Shown here: positions 1 to 6,317 of the stretch, in pieces
How positions within the stretch are numbered: position 1 is the first letter of the stretch
Layout of the letters: every line of letters starts with the position of its first letter
NCBI RefSeq assembly: GCF_012427705.1
Contig: NZ_CP048602.1
Location: forward strand, 310,001-374,000
DNA length: 64,000 nt
DNA from: Vreelandella piezotolerans
GTDB taxonomy: Bacteria > Pseudomonadota > Gammaproteobacteria > Pseudomonadales > Halomonadaceae
Direction of reading: 5' to 3'
Program-made: the position numbers and the translations under genes
Notes under the pieces: model-generated
Seen by the model: the letters and a program-made list of their open reading frames with translations, nothing else
Told to the model about the DNA's origin: nothing
Database searches by the model: none

Positions 1-1273
1 CGCTGTCTGTTTTTTTGGCATTGTCGTGGCGCTTCTGATTTATTTCACGTAAAGTTTTCTTGGCGAGTTTTTGATTATGTACTTGGGTGTAATCGTCTTG
101 TGATTTCGGGTTTTTGTGACCCAGCAGGTATTGAACAATCGCTGTTTGATCTGCGTTGGGAATACCCTGTTTTGTCAAATCGTCTTTGACCTTCAACGTG
201 AAGCCATGACGAAATTGATGCCGTGTTAATCCTGAAAAAGTGTCAGGGCGTGTGCTGATTACTAGCCCCATCTCTTGCATCACCGCTTTGGATGAGATCG
301 GCCTGCCTTTTCCATTACTTGCATGCGTCACAAAAAGTAATGGATGGCTTTGTGCTTCGGAAATCTTACTTCGCACTTCAATCACGTATTGGTGGATGAG
401 GCGGGCGAGTTCATCCCCGATAGGTATGACTCTTGGCTCAGTCTTGGCTACCAACTGTTTCGAACGTGGATCTCTTGGGTCATGGTGTCTTCGAATCACA
501 TGAACGTTATTTTCTATGCCATATTCGATATCTTCCAGCCAAAGCCCTAAAACTTCACCGGATCGTAAACCTGCTTCGTACTGCAGGCGCATTATAATGT
601 AATGCCTCAGTTGTCGAGCTGAATTTCTAAATGGGTTATCAACTGAGCCTGGTTTTGAGACACTTAGGTAGCTTTCGAAGACTGATTTTTTTGGAGTTCG
701 GTATGCACCGCTGTTTTGCAAATAGCTTCGGGTGCGAGGGGTCATTTGCCGTAAACCATCAACCATACGATCAATGTAAGGCTTCATGGTTACAAAGTCG
801 GGGCGCTTCCGCATAACGGTTTCGGCCAGGAACTTTAGGTATTGAGCGACATAGCCCAACCGAATAGCGCGATGATTAGAACTGACCGTCAATACTTGCG
901 GTGTTTTATAACGATTTAGGCTCGCCACATTGATGAGACTGCTCGCTTTAATTTTATTTACTTGAACAACCCAACTTTCAAACGCTTCGCTGTCGAGCTT
1001 GCAGTGATCTCTGAGCGAGTATAAATCTTCCTGCTCCAGCAGATGCCCATCGTAGAATTCATCTGCGAGCACTCTCCCATTGAAAATTTCCCAACGCCGC
1101 AAATGCTTCAAAGCTGACAACACTTTTTCCAGGGTGCTCGCCTGACTCTTAGGCCTCATAACAACAGTTATAAACAGTGATATGTAAAAATCAGGCATGC
1201 CTTTACCATCGACTAGCAATGGATACCTTTCTCCTGAGTCAAAGACTAGAACCTTTGTCAGCAAATTAACCAA
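1..1273 (-). CDS. Tyrosine recombinase (integrase), 3' end outside window
   Basis: Reading the minus strand from 1273 gives an uninterrupted frame of 424 codons that leaves the window at position 1. The start is a TTG at 1273-1271 preceded by a perfect AAGGAGG (1286-1280) with a 6-nt spacer. The C-terminal catalytic domain keeps all the tyrosine-recombinase residues I can locate: Arg237 (in AGLRSGEVLGLW), His352 and Arg355 (in TRHQFRHGF), His386 (in YLLGHKNP) and the nucleophile Tyr395 (in DDYTQVHN). The N-terminal ~180 residues are not recognised and probably bind the arms or core of an attachment site. Family knowledge says such enzymes integrate and excise mobile elements. The gene starts about 150 bp from the GC-rich chromosome and reads away from it, into the AT-rich element. 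The subtype is uncertain; the recombinase of a multi-gene module at an island border is possible. Confidence 0.88.
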   Translation of the reverse strand, partial: MVNLLTKVLVFDSGERYPLLVDGKGMPDFYISLFITVVMRPKSQASTLEKVLSALKHLRRWEIFNGRVLADEFYDGHLLEQEDLYSLRDHCKLDSEAFESWVVQVNKIKASSLINVASLNRYKTPQVLTVSSNHRAIRLGYVAQYLKFLAETVMRKRPDFVTMKPYIDRMVDGLRQMTPRTRSYLQNSGAYRTPKKSVFESYLSVSKPGSVDNPFRNSARQLRHYIIMRLQYEAGLRSGEVLGLWLEDIEYGIENNVHVIRRHHDPRDPRSKQLVAKTEPRVIPIGDELARLIHQYVIEVRSKISEAQSHPLLFVTHASNGKGRPISSKAVMQEMGLVISTRPDTFSGLTRHQFRHGFTLKVKDDLTKQGIPNADQTAIVQYLLGHKNPKSQDDYTQVHNQKLAKKTLREINQKRHDNAKKTDS

Positions 1274-1299
1274 GCGGAACCTCCTTATCTGTACTTTTA

Positions 1300-1330
1300 T
1301 AGTATCTTGCCATTCTAAATAAAGATACTA
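1300..1330. promoter_or_regulatory. 9-bp perfect inverted repeat upstream of the integrase
   Basis: TAGTATCTT (1300-1308) and AAGATACTA (1322-1330) are exact inverted copies separated by 13 nt. They lie 27-57 nt upstream of the integrase TTG start, where its promoter is expected. Such spaced palindromes commonly bind a dimeric repressor or a recombinase arm-binding domain. The role here is inferred. Confidence 0.5.
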
Positions 1331-1359
1331 CGTAAAAGGCACATTAAGGAGTTATTTTT

Positions 1360-1440
1360 TTGTTAAAAAAATTGCTAATTACTCTATTTGGATCAATAGC
1401 TTATGAAAAATTTGAGGCATCTTTATTGTGGGGCTTCTAA
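1360..1440 (+). CDS. Possible 26-aa peptide or truncated ORF at the element border
   Basis: A TTG at 1360 is preceded by AAGGAG (1346-1351) with an 8-nt spacer and opens a 26-codon frame ending at TAA 1438-1440. The product begins LLKKLLITLFGS and ends LLWGF. It is divergent from the integrase and its last codons overlap the 3' end of the PepSY-type gene on the other strand. It may be a genuine small ORF of the element, the 5' stump of a gene cut at integration, or chance. I do not recognise the peptide. Confidence 0.25.
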   Translation: MLKKLLITLFGSIAYEKFEASLLWGF

Positions 1441-1644
1441 GAAGTCCAGCCAGCCCTCCACTTCGACACGGCCGCGGTCGTCGGCGTTGATCTCCTCGAT
1501 ATGGGTGAACCCATAGTCGGCAGCGTAGGTTAGAATGTCATCGATCCGGTCCATCGGCTGCGTGTCTGCTTGGGCGCTACCCGCTGCGGCGGTAAGTAGA
1601 AGAGCAGAGGTCGGGATCAGCAGCATTTTTTTCATCGCGTTCAT
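1423..1644 (-). CDS. Small secreted PepSY-type protein, probably truncated at its 3' end
   Basis: The 73-residue product has a clear signal peptide (KKMLLIPTSALLLTAAAGSAQA, cleavage near residue 26). It is followed by a short acidic segment (DRIDDILTYAADYGFTHIEEI, then RGRVEVEGWLD) of the kind seen in PepSY-like periplasmic proteins. AAGGA seven bases upstream supports the ATG at 1644. Proteins of this kind usually run on well past the GWLD segment; here it ends FLEAPQ and the stop lies at the switch to AT-rich DNA. I infer that insertion of the integrase-bearing element removed the original C-terminus. It is divergent from the PepSY/two-component operon and may share its regulatory region. 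Function unknown. Confidence 0.6.
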   Translation of the reverse strand: MNAMKKMLLIPTSALLLTAAAGSAQADTQPMDRIDDILTYAADYGFTHIEEINADDRGRVEVEGWLDFLEAPQ

Positions 1645-1759
1645 GTCAAATTCCTTCTTTGCTTGGTGAATGCATTGCTGGATGATGCCTAACGAGGTCA
1701 GTCAGCGAATGCGACAGGGTAGTTGTATCATCGGGGTTCTTTCCTAAACCTGACAAAGC

Positions 1760-1776
1760 CGTTCATCTGGCGTTCA
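1760..1776. promoter_or_regulatory. PhoP-like direct-repeat box
   Basis: CGTTCA (1760-1765), five bases, then CGTTCA (1771-1776) form an exact direct repeat with 11-bp period. This is the spacing used by OmpR/PhoP-family regulators (PhoP consensus: two GTTTA-type hexamers five bases apart). It lies in the 156-bp region between the truncated secreted gene and the PepSY-regulator-kinase operon, so autoregulation is likely. The binding protein is inferred. Confidence 0.5.
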
Positions 1777-1800
1777 TGTTGCCTTTGGCATTCTAGCGAC

Positions 1801-2166
1801 ATGAAAATGACCCCTCTTTTTTCGCTTAAGCAGTCCCCTATGCGGCGGCTCCCGTTGAAGGGGAGTGCGGCGCTGGTGCTGGTACTCTTGTTGATGAGTA
1901 GCGCGACCGGGGACCAGCACTGGAAAGACCTGCATAGCGAAGTGCAGCGAGGCGACGTGGTGCCGCTTGAGACCATTCTCGACTGGCTCGACGCCCATTA
2001 CATGGGGGACGTGTTGGAGATCGAGGTCGAGCGCGATGATGGGCTGGTCGAGTATGAAATCAAGCTGCTAGGACCCCAAGGCCAAGTCGTGGAGTTCGAG
2101 TTCGATGGCCAAAGTGGCCAGCTCATGCAAATCGAGGGTGTGCGCATTCGCGAGATGCAGCGTTAA
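1801..2166 (+). CDS. PepSY-domain periplasmic or membrane-anchored protein
   Basis: 121 residues from the ATG at 1801; the frame is open further upstream but the region before 1801 carries the direct-repeat operator. A hydrophobic segment (SAALVLVLLLMSSATG, about residues 21-36) acts as signal peptide or anchor. The remainder matches the PepSY fold: a helix with LETILDWLDAHY, then strands LEIEVERDDGLVEYEIKLL and VVEFEFDGQSGQLMQIEG. PepSY proteins often sit beside OmpR/PhoP-type two-component genes and are thought to modulate sensing or proteolysis in the envelope. It is first in a probable operon with the response regulator 26 bp downstream. The start could also be the ATG at 1840. Confidence 0.75.
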   Translation: MKMTPLFSLKQSPMRRLPLKGSAALVLVLLLMSSATGDQHWKDLHSEVQRGDVVPLETILDWLDAHYMGDVLEIEVERDDGLVEYEIKLLGPQGQVVEFEFDGQSGQLMQIEGVRIREMQR

Positions 2167-2192
2167 GTCGTTTTTCCATTAAGGGTGTGTTG

Positions 2193-2867
2193 ATGAAGTG
2201 TTTACTGGTAGAGGATGACCAGGCGCTTGCCCGTGAGCTGAGCCAAGCGCTGCAGGATGGCGATTGGATCGTCGAGCGGGCTGAGAACGGCCAGGAAGCG
2301 GACTTTTTGGTGCGAACAGAGGCGTACGATACGGTCATTTTGGATATTGGCTTGCCCGATGGCGACGGTACCCGCTGGCTCTCTTCCTGGCGTGAAGACG
2401 GTATCGATCTTCCCGTACTGATTTTGACTGCACGAGAACGCTGGGCCGACAAAGCCGCTGGCTTCACCGCCGGTGCCGACGATTATGTCACCAAGCCTTT
2501 CGAGCCTGCTGAAGTGCTCTTTCGCCTGCGGGCGCTGGTGCGCCGCACTCACGGTCACGCGCACCCGGTCCTCAAGGTCGGCGAGCTCTGCTTGGATACG
2601 CATACCCAGCACGTCACGTTGGTGGGCAGACCGGTGAGCTTGACCGCCCAGGAAACCCGCCTATTGAGTTATTTGATGCACGCCGCTCCCCGAGTCGTTA
2701 GCCGCAGTGAGCTCTCAGAGCATGTCTACGACCGCGATCACGAGCCCGATTCCAACGTGATCGACGTGCAGGTGAGTCGTCTGCGTCGCAAGCTGGGCGC
2801 ATGGCGCATTGCGACGCTGCGTGGCCAAGGCTATCGCTTACTGGCTGACGAACCGAGCGACACATGA
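2193..2867 (+). CDS. OmpR/PhoP-family response regulator
   Basis: 224 residues. The N-terminal receiver domain has the acidic pocket (LVEDD), phosphoacceptor Asp51 (VILDIGLPDGDG), the switch Thr (LILTARERW) and Lys in DDYVTKPFEP. The C-terminal winged-helix domain ends with the typical IDVQVSRLRRKLG and LRGQGYRLL. The receiver segment resembles PhoP more than OmpR. The ATG at 2193 is preferred over in-frame GTG 2187 because AAGGG lies 7 nt before it. The stop overlaps the kinase start by ATGA, implying translational coupling. The likely target is the direct repeat at 1760-1776. Signal unknown. Confidence 0.92.
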   Translation: MKCLLVEDDQALARELSQALQDGDWIVERAENGQEADFLVRTEAYDTVILDIGLPDGDGTRWLSSWREDGIDLPVLILTARERWADKAAGFTAGADDYVTKPFEPAEVLFRLRALVRRTHGHAHPVLKVGELCLDTHTQHVTLVGRPVSLTAQETRLLSYLMHAAPRVVSRSELSEHVYDRDHEPDSNVIDVQVSRLRRKLGAWRIATLRGQGYRLLADEPSDT

Positions 2868-4228
2868 GCGCTGGTGTCGTTTCTTGGAGTCAGCGCTGGG
2901 CCGGGCGGTCGATCAACTTACGCCTGCTGCTGGCGGTGCTATTGATGGTGCTACTGGCGCTGCCCATCGCTGGATGGCTACTGGCGCATCACTACCGCAC
3001 CGCGGCCGTCGGCGCCTTCGACGAGCGGCTGGAAGCGACGCTCAACGTGGTGATCGCCGGGGTGACCTACGATCCTTTGAGCGAGCAGCTTAGCTACGAG
3101 CGCGCGCTAGGGGACCCTCGCTTCGACCACGTGTACTCCGGCTGGTACTGGCAAATTACCGATGAGGCGAACCACACGGTCACGTCACGGTCGTTATGGG
3201 ATCAGCGCTTACCGGTGCTGGAAAGCGAGCGATTGACTGCCCGCACTCTGTCGGGCCCACGTGGTCAGCAACTGCGCGTGGTAGAGCGAGATATCTACCT
3301 GGGCGCGCTGGAAGCGCCGCTACACGTGAGCGTTGCCGCGCGAGACGATGACTTGCGCGAAGACATCAAGGCCTTCCAGCAGGTGTTATGGCTAGGACTG
3401 TTGGGCCTTGGGGTGATGCTGTTGGGCGTGTTGGCGCTGCAGGTGCGGTGGGGGCTCGCGCCCCTGCGGCGTATGAATGCCAACCTGCGCGACGTAGAGC
3501 AGGGGCGAGCAGAGCAACTGGATACCCGGCTGCCCGAGGAGTTAGCGACCCTCGCTGCTTCCATGAATGCGGTGCTGGCCCGCGATCAGCGGCTCATCGA
3601 GCGCGGCCGCCACACGGCGGGCAATTTGGCCCATGCTCTCAAAACGCCGATCAGCGTCATGCGGCTACTGGCCAAACAGCTCCCTAGCGAGAGCCGCAAT
3701 GCTTGGGAGGCCGAGCTGGCGCGTATCGATAGCGCCGTGCGTCACCATCTGGCGCGGGCCTCTGCCGCCGGTGAGGGCGTACGCTTTGTTCCTGTGGCGC
3801 TACACGAGACGCTCTCGCCGCTCATCACTGGGCTCGCCCGGCTAGCGCAGCGCCGCCATATTACGTTGCGCCAAACCGTCGATAGCGGCGTGGAGGTGCA
3901 TATGGATAGTCAAGATTTACAAGAGATGGCGGGTAACGTGCTCGACAATGCGCTGCGCTGGGCCAATAGCGATGTGCACATTCGTCTGCAGGCCGACCAC
4001 AAGACGCTACGGTTGGTGGTGAGCGACGATGGTCCTGGCATGACGGCCCAGGAGTGCCAAGCGGCGGTGCGGCGCGGCAAGCGGCTGGACGAGCAGCGCT
4101 CGGGCAGCGGGTTGGGCTTGGCCATCGTGACGGACCTCGTCACGCTTTATCATGGCCAGATGCGCCTACAGCGCGCAGCGTCTGGCGGTTTAGAGGTGGT
4201 CATTGAACTGCCTGTGGTCGCTGTTTGA
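2864..4228 (+). CDS. PhoQ-like sensor histidine kinase
   Basis: 454 residues. A first membrane helix lies near residues 18-42 and a second near 173-195, enclosing a periplasmic sensor segment of about 130 residues. A HAMP-like linker (LRRMNANLRDVEQG) follows. The H-box is GNLAHALKTPISV with phosphoacceptor His257; this HxLKTP form is that of the PhoQ group. The ATPase domain has the N-box (GNVLDNALRWA), G1 (SDDGPGM) and G2 (GSGLGLAIV). It pairs with the upstream regulator through the ATGA overlap. PhoQ proteins sense divalent cations, acidity or peptides, but the ligand here cannot be read from the sequence. Confidence 0.92.
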   Translation: MSAGVVSWSQRWAGRSINLRLLLAVLLMVLLALPIAGWLLAHHYRTAAVGAFDERLEATLNVVIAGVTYDPLSEQLSYERALGDPRFDHVYSGWYWQITDEANHTVTSRSLWDQRLPVLESERLTARTLSGPRGQQLRVVERDIYLGALEAPLHVSVAARDDDLREDIKAFQQVLWLGLLGLGVMLLGVLALQVRWGLAPLRRMNANLRDVEQGRAEQLDTRLPEELATLAASMNAVLARDQRLIERGRHTAGNLAHALKTPISVMRLLAKQLPSESRNAWEAELARIDSAVRHHLARASAAGEGVRFVPVALHETLSPLITGLARLAQRRHITLRQTVDSGVEVHMDSQDLQEMAGNVLDNALRWANSDVHIRLQADHKTLRLVVSDDGPGMTAQECQAAVRRGKRLDEQRSGSGLGLAIVTDLVTLYHGQMRLQRAASGGLEVVIELPVVAV

Positions 4229-4275
4229 ACCAACCCGTCAAGCAGCGATGCAACACACAGCACAGAGGGTGTGAA

Positions 4276-6198
4276 ATGACGCGAATCGCTACGACGTTAC
4301 CCGACGTTCTGGTTGGGCCTTTGCTGAGGCGGCTGTCGCCGTCCCGGCTTGTTTTATGGCTGGTAGCGACCCGGCCGCTCACCATGCAGCTCGTGTTGAA
4401 TGCCGGGCAAGACGCCCAGCAGACCTACGCACTCGATAATGCCCATCAATGCGTAGCGATTGGGCGGCATGCCTATATTCATGCGATTGACCTAAGGCTG
4501 CCCGTCGCGCTACCCACTGATACCCGTATCGCCTACGATCTCCAGGTGAAAAGCCAGGAAGGGCAGTGGCGGCCTCTGCCGGAATGGGCGCCGTGGCTAT
4601 GCCACGATGGCTACGACTCTCCGGGCTTTGTGTTGGCCTCTCGCCACCACCGCTTGATGCACGGCTCTTGCCGTAAACCCCACCACGACAGCGCCGACGG
4701 CTTAGTAAGGGCCGATAGCTGGCTGGCCGAGCGTCAGGAGACGCCCTCCGAGTGGCCCGCATGGCTGCTGATGACCGGTGATCAGGTGTACGTCGACGAC
4801 GTGGCGGGCCCTATGCTGCGCGCCGTACATGCGTTGATTGCCCGATTGGAGTTGGTCGATGAGTGGCTGGAAGGTGCGACCGTCGAGGATAGCCAGGCAC
4901 TCTACAATGCCCCGGAGAGCTACTACCATCGAGAAGCACTGCTGCCGGATGTCACCAGTAATGCTGCCTTGCGTGAGCGCTTTTTTGGGGGCGTGAAAAA
5001 ACCTGTCTTTACATCGGCCAACGCCCAGAATCATCTCATGACCCTGGCCGAGATGCTCGCCATGTACTGCCTGGTATGGTCGCCGACACCGTGGCAAGTG
5101 ATCGCCTATGAGCCACCGGCGCTAGGCGAAAAAGAGGCCGCGGCTTATCGCGAAGAGCAGGCCATCATCGAAGCGTTCGTAGAGGGGCTGCCCCAGTGCG
5201 CTCGGTTAATGGCCCACGTGCCCAGCCTGATGATTTTCGATGATCATGATGTCACCGATGACTGGAACCTGACCGCCGACTGGGAGCGCTGCGCCTATGG
5301 GCATCCGTTCTCCAAGCGCATTATTGGTAACGCGCTGGTGGCGTATTTGCTTTGCCAGGGGTGGGGGAATGCGCCCGATAAACTCAATCCGTTGCTTCAC
5401 CAAGCGGTCACGCTGTTCGACGATGTCGGCCCGCTGAAGCCTGACCACCAGGACGTGTTTATCGAGCGGTTGCTGCGCTTTCAGGGCTGGGAGTTTCAGG
5501 TGCCGGGCACGCCCACGCTCATCGTACTGGATACCCGCACGCGGCGCTGGCGCAGCGAGCGCAGCCCCAACCGCCCGTCTGGCTTGATGGATTGGGAAGC
5601 GCTGATGGAGATGCAGCAGGCGCTGCTGGGCACCCAAAGCGCGGTCATCGTTTCGCCTGCGCCGATGTTTGGCGTCAAACTGATCGAAGGCATTCAAAAG
5701 CTCTTTACCCTGGCGGGCAAGCCGTTGGTGGTCGATGCCGAGAACTGGATGGCGCACCGCGGCGCGGCTAACGTGCTGCTGCATATCTGGCGGCACTCCA
5801 AAACGCCCGGTAACTACGTGATTCTCTCGGGAGATGTGCACTACTCCTTTGCCTACGACATCGTCGTGCGCCGTCAGAAGCGCGCTCCCCAGCTATGGCA
5901 GATCACCTCCAGCGGAGTGAAAAATACCTTTCCCAAGCAGCTGCTGAATACCTTTGACCGCTTGAACCGCTGGCTCTACGCACCGCTGTCGCCGCTGAAC
6001 TGGTTCACCAAGCGGCGTAAGCTTAGCATCTACCCCCGCGACCCTGACCAAGCCAGCGCCGGAGAGCGACTGTGGAACGCCAGTGGCATTGGTTTGGTGA
6101 GCCTGGATGAGCAGGGCAAGCCAACGGACATTCGCCAGCTCGATGCCAGCGGTGGCGAGGCAGTGTTTCCACCGCCGGCGATCCCTACCGACACGTAA
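4276..6198 (+). CDS. PhoD-like phosphatase (alkaline phosphatase D family)
   Basis: 640 residues from the ATG at 4276, which follows GAGGGTG; the frame extends upstream into the kinase 3' end but that part looks non-coding. PhoD-type metallophosphatase signatures are present: LMTGDQVYVDDV (metal-binding Asp), IFDDHDVTDDWN and LSGDVHYSFAYD. An N-terminal beta-domain resembles the PhoD N domain (VGPLLRR, then LVLWLVA). No signal peptide is visible, so the protein is probably cytoplasmic, unlike secreted Tat-exported PhoD of Bacillus. It lies 47 bp after the kinase stop with no terminator seen, so it may be in the same operon. It presumably releases phosphate from phosphodiesters or monoesters; substrate unknown. 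Confidence 0.85.
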   Translation: MTRIATTLPDVLVGPLLRRLSPSRLVLWLVATRPLTMQLVLNAGQDAQQTYALDNAHQCVAIGRHAYIHAIDLRLPVALPTDTRIAYDLQVKSQEGQWRPLPEWAPWLCHDGYDSPGFVLASRHHRLMHGSCRKPHHDSADGLVRADSWLAERQETPSEWPAWLLMTGDQVYVDDVAGPMLRAVHALIARLELVDEWLEGATVEDSQALYNAPESYYHREALLPDVTSNAALRERFFGGVKKPVFTSANAQNHLMTLAEMLAMYCLVWSPTPWQVIAYEPPALGEKEAAAYREEQAIIEAFVEGLPQCARLMAHVPSLMIFDDHDVTDDWNLTADWERCAYGHPFSKRIIGNALVAYLLCQGWGNAPDKLNPLLHQAVTLFDDVGPLKPDHQDVFIERLLRFQGWEFQVPGTPTLIVLDTRTRRWRSERSPNRPSGLMDWEALMEMQQALLGTQSAVIVSPAPMFGVKLIEGIQKLFTLAGKPLVVDAENWMAHRGAANVLLHIWRHSKTPGNYVILSGDVHYSFAYDIVVRRQKRAPQLWQITSSGVKNTFPKQLLNTFDRLNRWLYAPLSPLNWFTKRRKLSIYPRDPDQASAGERLWNASGIGLVSLDEQGKPTDIRQLDASGGEAVFPPPAIPTDT

Positions 6199-6210
6199 AG
6201 AACCGCTGGT

Positions 6211-6227
6211 TGTCATACAAATGTCAT
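6211..6227 (+). promoter_or_regulatory. PHO-box-like direct repeat
   Basis: TGTCAT (6211-6216) and TGTCAT (6222-6227) are exact repeats with 11-bp period; the stretch TTGTCATACAAATGTCAT is close to the PhoB-binding PHO box (two CTGTCA-type repeats around an A/T-rich centre). It lies about 90 bp upstream of the EAL-CBS-GGDEF gene and after the phosphatase stop. A degenerate third unit may follow at 6233. PhoB control is inferred. Confidence 0.65.
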
Positions 6228-6317
6228 CACAATGACGCACCCTTGCTGCCCTAGTACCTTCCTCATGGAGCGTTACGAATCATAGGGATAGTCGACGTTT
6301 GATAGGGCAGCAGGCAT

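Noticed and set aside
240..816. Plus-strand ORFs of 61-87 codons in the first kilobase
   Set aside because: They overlap the minus-strand integrase frame, which has catalytic motifs and a perfect ribosome site.
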